Of a stretch of 64,000 nt of DNA, positions 1 through 8,217 are shown one piece after another. Below the pieces are notes generated by a model, which was given only the letters and a program-made list of their open reading frames with translations, was not told the origin of the DNA and did not search any database. Both the position numbers and the translations under genes were made by a program. The stretch comes from Saccharomyces mikatae IFO 1815. Its lineage: Eukaryota; Ascomycota; Saccharomycetes; Saccharomycetales; Saccharomycetaceae. Where the stretch lies: positions 434,001 through 498,000 of the forward strand of contig NC_079270.1 of assembly GCF_947241705.1 (NCBI RefSeq), written 5' to 3'. Each line of letters begins with the position of its first letter. Within the stretch, counting starts at the first letter, position 1.

Positions 1-213
1 ACCTGAGATTATGTAAAAGATTTAGATTATGAGTCTACTTTTGAAAGAAGGAACCACTCAGGTAGGGCAAGCATAAGGAGAAAGCCCTTTTTTCCATTTA
101 ATTCTGGGGTTGACTACAAATAGTGAACCTTATATAGTGTCTGCTCATCTTATAAACTCTTTTGGCCGGAATGGAAGGCACAACCACAGAAAATAAACAG
201 CGCAAATTAGAGC

Positions 214-221
214 TCCGTGGG
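214..221 (+). promoter_or_regulatory. Pdr1/Pdr3 response element, variant
   Basis: TCCGTGGG fits the degenerate PDRE consensus TCCGYGGR. It lies on the presumed promoter side of RSB1, a known Pdr1 target. It is an 8-base match, so chance is possible; the second, perfect box in the same region raises the likelihood. Confidence 0.4.
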
Positions 222-592
222 TACAACCGATCAAAATCATACCTATTCCCTTTTAGAGAGCGAGATAGCGGGAAAAAGTACATTTGCGGATAAACTACGG
301 GGAATGCTTACGTACAACTAGGGGGGCGACAGAACCCTAGTGCCATGGCCGTGCAACACTGGACATGGTCTTGCAAAAAGTGCGATCTATTGGCGGTAAT
401 GATAAGTATTAAAACTGCTCCAATTAGTGAACAATGTCGTTTTCCAGTAGACCCTGGCGTATCACTCACTATAGCTGTACTGCAGTTCTGCGCAAATTGT
501 ATAGATGAACAGGGTGCCGACGGAGTCCAGATCTTTCCATGGAAGTGAGCCGAGAGAAGTCCGAAAGGAAAATGCAACGGAGCACGAACGCT

Positions 593-600
593 TCCGCGGA
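593..600 (+). promoter_or_regulatory. Pdr1/Pdr3 response element, palindromic
   Basis: TCCGCGGA is the canonical palindromic PDRE bound by Pdr1/Pdr3 in pleiotropic drug-resistance promoters. It lies between ETT1 and the expected position of RSB1 outside the window, so RSB1 is the inferred target. It is several hundred bases from the expected RSB1 start, so the distance is a weak point. Confidence 0.5.
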
Positions 601-904
601 TATAAGTGGTTAATACCATTCCTTTAGATCACCCTCTAAAAAAATTGGTAGTTGGTTGCGCTGAAGTCATTAATGCGCAACACTCTATGAGATGACGAGG
701 CTGAGTACAAAAAAGTTAAAAGCAAACCGAAAGTGTTGTTACTCATAATAATAATATTGGTTGTATTGTTCTATGCTTAGAATAACCACAATTTTTTTTC
801 AACTTTTCTATAAATCTACATAACAAAAACGAATGATAAATATTAGGGTGTATTAAACTTAACTCAAGGACACCCGGTAAAAACGTGAAGAAGTGTTGAT
901 ACGC

Positions 905-2143
905 TCATTTTTGTAAGAAATTGTCAAGGACATCTTGGAATTTACCATGGGAAGCCTTGTTGGCTTTATCTAAGATCTTTTCGGCGGTCTTGTAAGCATT
1001 TTCTTGTTCAGTGCTTTCATTATCAAGCAAGTTACCTAGGTCAATGTATGCTTCAGCGACTTGGACCCAGGTGTCTGGATCATCTTCCAATTTGGCCTTT
1101 TCCAAATACTCCAATGCCTTCCTAGTATGTTTCAAAGCCGCATTTTGAGCGTTTTTGGCTGCTTCGTCACTGGCCTTTTTAGAATCGTCATTGTCGTATT
1201 GTAAACTTAAGAAAATTTTACTTGGTTCTTCAGCCTTTTTTAAGTATAATTCACCTATGGTGTTGGCTACGGATGGATATACTTGCATATCGGTGCTCAT
1301 ACTGTCAAGCAACTTGTCAAAATGATTTCTTAGCCACTCATAGTTGTCCTCCAGTGATTGCTGTAAAGGATATATAGGATGTTCTGGTTCTAATTCAACA
1401 TCGATGAGCTCCTCTTCCTCCTCATTATCGCTATCTATGCCTTCTTGTATAGACTGTTCACGACCAAAATTTTCTACAATATCCAATAAGTCATTTACCA
1501 TCTGTAGAACTTCGAATGTTAATTCTGTGTCAGTTTCGTAAATTGAGAAATGCTTCTTGCCATGTTCAAATTGCTCTGCAAGATTCAATGTTTTATCCTT
1601 TGTTTTCAAATTTAGGTTGGAAATATACTCCAACGGGATTCTTTGAAAAATTATCTTTGCCAAAACTAATTTCAGGAATTGGGATTCGGGGAAATGTGAA
1701 AGGCCCAATTCGATTCTTTCAATAGCACTCTCAAAAAATAAGGATACCTCTCTTCTTCTCTTTTCTTCAGTGGCTTCCTCATCACCCGCTTTGAAAATAG
1801 TCAATTCAGATAAAGCTAGGGCATATATACCATGAAAGATATCGTTCAAAGTTTTCTTAATCTCCTCATTTTCCTCGGCAAGACGCAATAATCTGTCACA
1901 CTCGTGGACAATACCGTTCAAGACATACTCGTCATCCCTATCAGAATTGAAATATTTAGACCACAATCCTTTCAACTGAGCCAACTCGTCATCCAAATCA
2001 GCATCATCATCAAGCTCGACGCTCATTTGACTTCTCACCGGGGTAGATTCTTTGGTAGGTCCATCAATCTTTTTTTCACCACTTTCCACCTTTCTCTTCT
2101 TTTCTCTATTCTGTTTACCTAAACCTAAGGGTCTCTTAGCCAT
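905..2143 (-). CDS. ETT1: Ett1/Nro1-type nuclear protein, translation termination enhancer
   Basis: The predicted protein has 412 residues, the length I remember for S. cerevisiae Ett1. In yeast Ett1 is a nuclear partner of the prolyl-hydroxylase Tpa1 and affects translation termination; the fission-yeast homologue Nro1 regulates the oxygen-sensing hydroxylase Ofd1. The N-terminus (about residues 1-40) is lysine-rich and looks like a nuclear localisation signal. An acidic run follows at about 43-55. The rest is helical, TPR-like, with a second acidic cluster (EEEEE) near residue 250. The start is a plain ATG (CAT at 2141-2143) with no longer in-frame ATG. It is the first gene of a minus-strand series with TMC1, VHS3 and NOB1, each with its own promoter. 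Identification rests on similarity and synteny. Confidence 0.95.
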   Translation of the reverse strand: MAKRPLGLGKQNREKKRKVESGEKKIDGPTKESTPVRSQMSVELDDDADLDDELAQLKGLWSKYFNSDRDDEYVLNGIVHECDRLLRLAEENEEIKKTLNDIFHGIYALALSELTIFKAGDEEATEEKRRREVSLFFESAIERIELGLSHFPESQFLKLVLAKIIFQRIPLEYISNLNLKTKDKTLNLAEQFEHGKKHFSIYETDTELTFEVLQMVNDLLDIVENFGREQSIQEGIDSDNEEEEELIDVELEPEHPIYPLQQSLEDNYEWLRNHFDKLLDSMSTDMQVYPSVANTIGELYLKKAEEPSKIFLSLQYDNDDSKKASDEAAKNAQNAALKHTRKALEYLEKAKLEDDPDTWVQVAEAYIDLGNLLDNESTEQENAYKTAEKILDKANKASHGKFQDVLDNFLQK

Positions 2144-2822
2144 CTCTATACAATTTTTTTCTTAGTCGCTCGTCTTACTTCTTTAGTTTCTTTTATTTTG
2201 GGTGCCTACAATTGTTCTACTATTCAATCTAGTTTATATTGAAATTTTTCAATGCATGCAACATTTCAGGATGACGAAAAATAATTCCTTTTTCTCGTAC
2301 TTTTTTCTTACCTCTTTCGGCCTCGAAACGATATATGCGGGAAAGTGTTTTAACACTAACATTTCACGGAAAAGGAAAAAAAATGGTTAAGGTTACTCCA
2401 GTTTTTGTTTGTTTATATTTGGATTGCGAGACGCTTCAATATGAATCGTAAACATAAAGAACGAGAGTTTTTTCTTCTTGCATCTTGTGAAGACACACAA
2501 GATAGAAAAAATATGAGGAAGGTAAGAAAGGCGAACAGATTGTTGCGTTAGGCGTTTCAAAGATAAAGCACCACTTCTTGGTTATTACTATTAGTTATAC
2601 GTTATTTAAGTATAAGTGGTTACATTGAAGGGCCTCTCTTGATGAATTAAAAGAGAAAAAAGGAGATATTAAAAGAGACCACTAAAGTAATCTATACATG
2701 TCGTTTTGTAGAGAGATGCATCAAAAGCGTTTTTTTCCCTTGTGTAACGTCATTGCCGATTAGACGTTACAATGCAGTTCCCAGTGAATTAGATGTGTGT
2801 GTGATGTAGTTGTGATACAAAC
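2144..2822. other. Intergenic ETT1 promoter / TMC1 3' region
   Basis: These 680 bases separate the ETT1 start from the TMC1 stop, with both genes on the minus strand. The half nearest ETT1 is rich in T and A tracts, as expected for a nucleosome-depleted promoter. I see no RNA gene, repeat or recognisable strong factor site. Confidence 0.5.
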
Positions 2823-3275
2823 TTAAATTTGTATTTTTGGAGCCTTGGTTTGTTCTGCTTCTAATTTATCAGCGTTCCTTTGATGTAATTGTTCTTTGCA
2901 GCTTGTTAAACCATTGCAAGCATGGTTTTCCATTAGTCTGTGTTTCGAACAAAAGTGGCCCTTGCAAAAATTACAGTCACCTATGAACTTTGAGGCCGCA
3001 CTTGAACACGTATCAAAATAGCAAGCGTTCTTCTTCTTCTTTTTTGATGTTTTCTTGGTCACTCGCCTACTGCTCTGACCCGTAGATGTGACGCTAGAAT
3101 TACTAGAAGATCTAGAATTCAACGGTATAGCACCCGGAACGGTCCCAGAATCAGACTTCTTTATCTTAGCATGATACGTGCTCTTATCCTCGATTTCATG
3201 CATAGGATCCTTTGGAGTGACTTGTCTGATTTCATCCGCTCTGGATGGAATTTCCATTTCGTTTATATCAGACAT
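2823..3275 (-). CDS. TMC1: AN1-type zinc-finger protein, Cuz1-related
   Basis: The 150-residue protein equals the length of S. cerevisiae Tmc1, a Cuz1-related protein linked to the Cdc48-proteasome system and metalloid stress. An AN1-type zinc finger spans about residues 85-127: paired CxxxxC, CxxC, CxxxH and HxC elements are visible in the reverse-strand sequence around 2890-3025. A lysine-rich segment precedes the finger and a low-complexity Ser/Thr stretch lies at about 50-72. The start is the ATG at 3273-3275. The upstream region carries a perfect proteasome-associated control element (3521-3529), consistent with the known induction of TMC1 by Rpn4. Confidence 0.93.
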   Translation of the reverse strand: MSDINEMEIPSRADEIRQVTPKDPMHEIEDKSTYHAKIKKSDSGTVPGAIPLNSRSSSNSSVTSTGQSSRRVTKKTSKKKKKNACYFDTCSSAASKFIGDCNFCKGHFCSKHRLMENHACNGLTSCKEQLHQRNADKLEAEQTKAPKIQI

Positions 3276-3920
3276 CTTTAGTTTTCTGTTCTTTTGATTG
3301 TTTTAATAGAGTTTTGTGCTTCACTCAAGAAATTAATGAGTAAAGCTGAGTAATTAACTGTTTGCAGGTAGACTGTTTTGGTCTTCTTGTCTAAGACTGT
3401 ATATTAAATATGCTTATCATTAAGATAAAAAGGGCGGGAACAACTCCTGGTGGAAAGTCCAAGACACCGGTGGCAAGTATTTCCCTTTTATATCAACTTT
3501 GCTTCTGAGCCGATGCAGTCTTTGCCACCGCCCCCTTCTTTCTTTTTTTCCCTGACAGGGCCGAAGTTCGCAGAAACAGAAAGGTGAAACGAAGCGCAGA
3601 GCTGTGGAGCATTTGATCTCACCCGCTTTGCGATAAGCTGGTAAGGTTGAATCGGATTTGAACCACACACTTTGCCTGAGTCAACATCCGATAGTGACGA
3701 CGCATTCCGTAGAACCTCTTCTCGCGTAATAAGCGCTGGCAATGGAACATGATAGCCCCCTTTGCAAATAGGTGAGAAGTTCCGCATGCATTGTTTAGCG
3801 CATTCTTCCAGTCATTAGAAATTGATGCAAAAATATTCTATGTAAAAAAATATATATATATGGTTCAAAGTTTAGGTTAAAGGAACTAATGCTACTTAAG
3901 ATCGTTGTAGTGCCTTTTTA
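3276..3920. other. Intergenic TMC1 promoter / VHS3 3' region
   Basis: These 645 bases hold the TMC1 promoter on the left and the VHS3 terminator region on the right. They contain the PACE at 3521-3529, a near-match GGTGGCAAG at about 3471-3479, and an isolated tRNA B-box-like word at 3654-3664. Long minus-strand frames at 3420-3787 look non-coding. Confidence 0.6.
3521..3529 (-). promoter_or_regulatory. Rpn4 binding site (PACE)
   Basis: TTTGCCACC is the exact reverse complement of the PACE consensus GGTGGCAAA recognised by Rpn4. It lies about 246 bases upstream of the TMC1 start, in the same orientation as transcription. TMC1 is a known Rpn4 target in S. cerevisiae, so the assignment is well supported. 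Confidence 0.75.
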
Positions 3921-5882
3921 TCATCCTTTTTCGTTTCCTTGATCGTCATCATCTTCGTCTTCGTCGTCATCTTCGTCATCTTCGTCATCTTCGTCATCTT
4001 CGTCATCATCATCATCATCGTCATCATCGTCATAATCTTCATCTTCATCCTCCTCGTCTTTATCATTATCCCCATCTTCATTATTGTCATATGTATTTTT
4101 CTTCTTGTTGTCATCTTCGTCATAGTTATTTTCTTCCTCTTCCTTCCCTGCGGAAACATCAGGGTAGCCGCCAAGTTTCACCACTATCTTGCCAACGATC
4201 TCATTCGCATCCATCATCCCACTTAGCCCAATATCACCATTTATGCCCATAACTTTCTCAGATGGTTTGAACACTGTTACCCAAGGCATCTCTTCTTGAA
4301 TGATCCTAAAATGTTTCTTGGTCATTATGGAATTGAATGTGCCGCTACCCATGGAAGGCGCCAGGAATATAGGGAACGTTGGATTCCATGCTCTTATTAC
4401 GCTTGTCAAAAGGTTATCGCATAAACCAAGGGCAATTTTGGCCAATGTATTAGCGGTCAATGGAGCGACGACTAGTATGTCCGCCCAACGACGTAGTTCT
4501 ATATGTAATACAGGGTCAGTCCGTTGTTGCCATACATCCCATTCGTCTTGGTCTGTCCAAAATTGTATATGCGCTGGCAGCTCAATTTGAGGATGCTGTG
4601 AAACAGTATTTGAAGGGTTGCTAAACGTGCGGCCACCAGTAAATGCTGAATGGAATCCAACAGCAGATCTTTTTTGAGTTTCTTCCTCACTTTTTGTGTT
4701 GGTCAAGGAAGGAGCCGCTGAGTTTGAAGGCGTCTTCGATATACTGAACTTTTCACGCGGAGCGGTATTCTTTTTGTTACCAATAATATTTCTTGCATTG
4801 GGATCGGTGTTGTTGAAAGAATTATCGTTGCTATGATGTTGTTTTTTATTTTTTCTCATATACTTCATCGCAAAAAATTTGGTTGCCGAGTTTGTTAATA
4901 TGACTTGAATGCTTATTTTATCTCTTCCGTAAATTTCTTCTAATTTCCTGATCATATGTTTAAGTTTAAAAACAGATAAAGAGCCGCTTGCCCCGAAGAG
5001 CACATGCAGTTTACCATCATCTTGGGGAAGCCTTGGATCCATGTTAGTTATAACATTTTCCCTCTTCAAGGGATTCAAAACTGCATTAGGGGACATTGCT
5101 TCCTCTAATACCGACTCTAACAAGGTGGGCTCCCCAATCTTTGATATGGAGCCCTCACGCTCAATGTTAATAGGGTTGAAAGTGTTCATTACTATAGATG
5201 GGCGAGGACTGGTACTGTTAGATCTTGACCTAACTGATGGAGTATGCAAAGGATCTTCGACGTAAAAATGTGGATGGTCTTTTTTGGGGCTATCGGAACT
5301 ATTGTCGGAGCTTAAAATAGAATCAGTTACACCGCCAAGACTCAACTTCTTAGCCAGCAGACTAGATATATTATTCCCCATATCAGTATTAGAAAGGATA
5401 GAGGTGGGAGTGGAAAAAGAGGAGGCAGAAGCATCGCCATCTTTTACTGTCTTTGTATTTATGTCCTTTAAGTTTCGTCCTTGATCATTGCTTTCTGATG
5501 CAACCTGTACAGTAGTTCCTTTCCTTCCACTGGGTTGTCTGGTCACTTGGCTAGGTAGGGCCTGCTCTACATCCGGCCTAGGACTTCCCAACTTTGGATC
5601 ACTGAACGTAACGGTTGGTATCCGTTTTAAGCCTGGTTCTGGTGTATTACTTACAACTGCGCCGGAAGTTCCACTAGCATTCATAATTGATTTGGTTTGG
5701 GAACCAGTAGGACTAGTTGATTTCCTTATTACAGGAGTATCAAGACTTGAAATAGAAGAAAAGGGTCCCGTAGAAGTCGTATCAGGCACAACTGATGGAC
5801 CTATCTTAGCTTGCTCAGCTCCAGGCAAAGAATTCGGGGAGAAATCTTTGCTATCATTTTTCAAACTGGATTTGTTTGTCAT
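3921..5882 (-). CDS. VHS3: Hal3-family PPC decarboxylase subunit / Ppz1 inhibitor
   Basis: The 653-residue protein resembles S. cerevisiae Vhs3 (about 674 residues). Vhs3 and Hal3 inhibit the phosphatase Ppz1. With Cab3 they also form the heterotrimeric phosphopantothenoylcysteine decarboxylase of coenzyme A synthesis. Residues 1-280 are a Ser/Thr/Pro-rich variable region. The flavoprotein-like core runs from about 290 (GASGSLSVFK) to 575. The catalytic histidine is in VLHIELRRWADIL, His460 from its codon at 4503-4505. The usual decarboxylase Met-Asn motif is replaced by APSMGSG, as expected because Cab3 supplies that part of the active site. The last ~75 residues are almost pure Asp/Glu. The start is ATG at 5880-5882. 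Confidence 0.95.
   Translation of the reverse strand: MTNKSSLKNDSKDFSPNSLPGAEQAKIGPSVVPDTTSTGPFSSISSLDTPVIRKSTSPTGSQTKSIMNASGTSGAVVSNTPEPGLKRIPTVTFSDPKLGSPRPDVEQALPSQVTRQPSGRKGTTVQVASESNDQGRNLKDINTKTVKDGDASASSFSTPTSILSNTDMGNNISSLLAKKLSLGGVTDSILSSDNSSDSPKKDHPHFYVEDPLHTPSVRSRSNSTSPRPSIVMNTFNPINIEREGSISKIGEPTLLESVLEEAMSPNAVLNPLKRENVITNMDPRLPQDDGKLHVLFGASGSLSVFKLKHMIRKLEEIYGRDKISIQVILTNSATKFFAMKYMRKNKKQHHSNDNSFNNTDPNARNIIGNKKNTAPREKFSISKTPSNSAAPSLTNTKSEEETQKRSAVGFHSAFTGGRTFSNPSNTVSQHPQIELPAHIQFWTDQDEWDVWQQRTDPVLHIELRRWADILVVAPLTANTLAKIALGLCDNLLTSVIRAWNPTFPIFLAPSMGSGTFNSIMTKKHFRIIQEEMPWVTVFKPSEKVMGINGDIGLSGMMDANEIVGKIVVKLGGYPDVSAGKEEEENNYDEDDNKKKNTYDNNEDGDNDKDEEDEDEDYDDDDDDDDDDEDDEDDEDDEDDDEDEDDDDQGNEKG
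3952..4045. repeat. Trinucleotide/9-mer tandem repeat encoding the VHS3 acidic tail
   Basis: A 9-base unit (TCATCTTCG) repeats about five times around 3966-4010, then becomes pure TCA/TCG triplets to about 4030. On the minus strand it encodes the Asp-Asp-Glu tail of Vhs3. Repeats of this kind gain or lose units by slippage, which could explain the length difference from S. cerevisiae Vhs3. Confidence 0.8.
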
Positions 5883-6252
5883 TACCTTATTTCACTACTG
5901 CTATGTCTCGTATTTCTCCTTCCCGTCTCTCTTTTTTAAACTTAAGTATTCTTTTAAGAGGCTATCCTTTTGTTAGTAATCAAGTATCGACTCTAATTAG
6001 AAAGTCCTTAAAACGAACCTCTACAAAACGCTTGAACTGCATTCACCTCATAAGGGGAGGCCATACAAAGCAGTAAAACGTTCTCTACCTTTTCGGTCTT
6101 TTGAACTCTCCAGCCAAAAGTTTAAAGGGCGAAAAAGCTCACATGACACACTGTTTGGGTAAAACGTCATTGAAAAACCACGTGAAAAAAAAAATGAAAA
6201 AGTGCATTTTCGAATTAGTACATACTACAAAGATAATTATGGAAAAAAAAAA
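5883..6252. promoter_or_regulatory. Intergenic VHS3 promoter / NOB1 3' end
   Basis: This 370-base region lies upstream of VHS3 and downstream of NOB1. A CACGTG E-box (Pho4/Cbf1 type) is at 6179-6184, about 300 bases upstream of the VHS3 ATG. It is followed by A-rich tracts. I see no other feature. Confidence 0.4.
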
Positions 6253-7650
6253 CTAGCTTCTTCTTTTGGAACTATTGACATACCTCCCCTTGCCAACGCG
6301 GATGTTGTGCTGCTTCAAGCCAGTAATTGCAAAAGGAGAAATATAATTATCCGCAGAACCACCACCGATCCAATTGTTTAGAATCTTTTCGTTGTGCCTT
6401 CTTGTCCAATCTTCTTGCTTTATCACTTTTTCGTACTCTTTTTGGTCTTCTCTGAGAATTACATTTTCTTGAGGTTTCGAATGCACGTGTCCCTTTTTAC
6501 CGTACCTTTTCTGCGAATTCTTAGATAGGGGGCTGGCTACAGAGTATCTATTTCCTCTATTGTTCCACTGAAAATTGGACTTTAAATGCGGTGTAATCAG
6601 TCCCGTGCGTGAGTCAACAGAAACGGCGCATCTTAATAAGGTACCTTGTCCACCGCACGAGGAACAAAAGTGTTTTGGCCTACCATCTTTTGGAAGAGGA
6701 AATACTTTAAAGCAAGCGTGGCATCTTAGCATATAATTACGAATTCGCTTGATCTTTAAACCTGACATAAAGTTCATTAGATTTAAATTCATCTGCAATG
6801 CTACATTTTGAACGGCAAAATCACCAGTTGCCAATGCTACTTGATTCTCTGGTTGATTCAATGCAACATGGCGTTCCTCTTCGGATGCTTCTACACCCAG
6901 CGAACCAGTTGTATCTTCACCGCTATCCTTGATTATCGCTTCCGTTAAGTTATCGGGGGTGATCCAATCACCATCATCATCAGCATCCTCGAATTCTTCA
7001 TTTAAGTCAGATGATTCCTTTATCTCAGAACTGTTGGAATTTGGTTCTTTGGTTCCAGTCTCTTCAACATTCTCTCCTATTTTACTGTTTAGCTTAGGGT
7101 TTATATCATCCTTACTTTCAAGCAATGATAAACCCTCAGTTTCTCTTGCCTCTCTTTTTGCCCTTTGTTTTTTTCCACCTCTTCTCTTGCTCTTTTTCTT
7201 TGGAATGTTTTCAGATTTCTCCTCCTTTTTACTTTCTGTGAGCTTATCATTGCCATCTGTATCATCGCCAGTTTTGGGTACGTCTAATAATGCATCACCT
7301 GGCTTTTTCCTTAGCCTCCAATCGCCATTATTTAATTTTACTTCTAGTTCGTACGTCAAGGCAAGAATATGCAAATCATTAGCACTCAGTACGGAGTAGT
7401 CACCAGTCAATTTGGCGAAGGTACTGACCTTGGCTATCGAACTTTCATTTGGGTGTATCAATTTTAAAGTTCCGAGACTTTGCCAAATCTCAAGGTTCTT
7501 CCTTGCTTGAGCATCTTTGATTTCCTGAAACACCGTGGGGGTAGTGTAGAAAGACTGAGCATAATTCTGATAATGTGTGTACGATTGCGTAATTAATGGG
7601 GTCGCATCTAACACCAAGGCTCTTACATGTGCTCTCTGGTTTTCGGTCAT
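6253..7650 (-). CDS. NOB1: Nob1 endonuclease, 20S pre-rRNA D-site cleavage
   Basis: I read 465 residues from the ATG at 7648-7650, matching the MTENQ start of S. cerevisiae Nob1 (459). A further 10 in-frame codons upstream begin only with TTG and are excluded. Nob1 is the PIN-domain nuclease that makes the 3' end of 18S rRNA in cytoplasmic pre-40S particles. The PIN domain covers about residues 1-105, with the metal-binding Asp15 in LVLDATPLI. A charged low-complexity linker with a Lys/Arg block follows at about 130-160. The zinc ribbon (CHAC...CSSC) is at about 310-337, and a basic tail ends KRRS. A PAC/RRPE-like pair upstream fits the ribosome-biogenesis regulon. The gene is divergent from SGT1. 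Confidence 0.96.
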   Translation of the reverse strand: MTENQRAHVRALVLDATPLITQSYTHYQNYAQSFYTTPTVFQEIKDAQARKNLEIWQSLGTLKLIHPNESSIAKVSTFAKLTGDYSVLSANDLHILALTYELEVKLNNGDWRLRKKPGDALLDVPKTGDDTDGNDKLTESKKEEKSENIPKKKSKRRGGKKQRAKREARETEGLSLLESKDDINPKLNSKIGENVEETGTKEPNSNSSEIKESSDLNEEFEDADDDGDWITPDNLTEAIIKDSGEDTTGSLGVEASEEERHVALNQPENQVALATGDFAVQNVALQMNLNLMNFMSGLKIKRIRNYMLRCHACFKVFPLPKDGRPKHFCSSCGGQGTLLRCAVSVDSRTGLITPHLKSNFQWNNRGNRYSVASPLSKNSQKRYGKKGHVHSKPQENVILREDQKEYEKVIKQEDWTRRHNEKILNNWIGGGSADNYISPFAITGLKQHNIRVGKGRYVNSSKRRS

Positions 7651-8217
7651 ACTTTGTTGTTTCAGAGAGTTTTTGTGCAAACGCTAAATTATGATCACAA
7701 TCTCCTGGATGTTATATGGAACTGTTAAACAACTTCTACGTCTAGAATTTACTTCACTAAGTAGTACTGTCCTTTCATGTAGACATCTTTTCGTTAGATA
7801 AAATTTGCGAAGACTAAACAAAGCTCATCGGAAAAATTTGACCTTACGTTATGGAATGTCCGGGTTTTTTGAATTTTAAAGATACTTACCTCTCGAATTT
7901 TTGTTAAGCGTGATCAATTCGAGTAATTTTGAAAAAGTAAAACTATACAACATGTATACTAAAGCAGTTGTGCTTATTCATTACTTGAATAATATGCAAA
8001 AATGCATTCTTGCACGCCTTTTCGTCGATTGCTTATATACTGTTATTTTAATCACTCTATACGAGTTATGTGTGAGCATTTCAAGGTGTTAGGCATCAAG
8101 AGAGTGTAAACTCTACTACCCATCTTTTAACAATGGAGCGTAACTTACATGAAAAAGTGCTAGCAAAAGCCCTTTTAAAGCTGAATAGTTAGTTATTTCA
8201 AAGAAACCAAGAAAAAA
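7651..8217. other. Divergent promoter region NOB1 / SGT1
   Basis: This 567-base region is shared by NOB1 (leftward) and SGT1 (rightward). It holds the PAC/RRPE-like motif pair at 7824-7840 on the NOB1 side and A-rich sequence immediately before SGT1. I see no RNA gene or repeat. Confidence 0.5.
7824..7840. promoter_or_regulatory. PAC-like plus RRPE-like motif pair
   Basis: CTCATCGG differs by one base from the PAC element CTCATCGC. It is followed directly by GAAAAATTTG, an RRPE-type word. The pair sits about 175 bases upstream of the NOB1 ATG. PAC and RRPE (Dot6/Tod6 and Stb3 sites) mark ribosome-biogenesis genes, which fits NOB1. Confidence 0.55.

Larger units (their letters stand above)
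1..904. other. Intergenic region, probable RSB1 promoter side
   Basis: This is the stretch beyond the 3' end of ETT1. In S. cerevisiae the next leftward genes are a small hypothetical ORF (YOR050C) and RSB1, a sphingoid-base exporter controlled by Pdr1/Pdr3. I see two Pdr-type boxes here (214-221 and 593-600), which fits an RSB1 promoter reading leftward out of the window. A 103-codon minus-strand ATG frame at 308-619 sits about where YOR050C lies, but I see no domain or composition that makes it convincing as a protein, so it is not called as a gene. Confidence 0.45.

Noticed and set aside
3600-3760. Possible tRNA gene around the B-box-like word
   Set aside because: No matching A box, acceptor stem or anticodon arm could be folded on the minus strand.
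3420-3787. Overlapping minus frames between TMC1 and VHS3
   Set aside because: They have no domain, cover a PACE and B-box word, and are better explained as promoter DNA.
3896-4226. Met/Lys/Thr-rich and Ile/Val/Phe-rich frames over the VHS3 tail
   Set aside because: They are repeat-derived shadows of the Asp/Glu codon repeat.
6929-7399. 156-codon plus-strand Ser/Leu-rich frame in NOB1
   Set aside because: It is the mirror of the Lys/Glu-rich NOB1 linker; the real gene is on the other strand.
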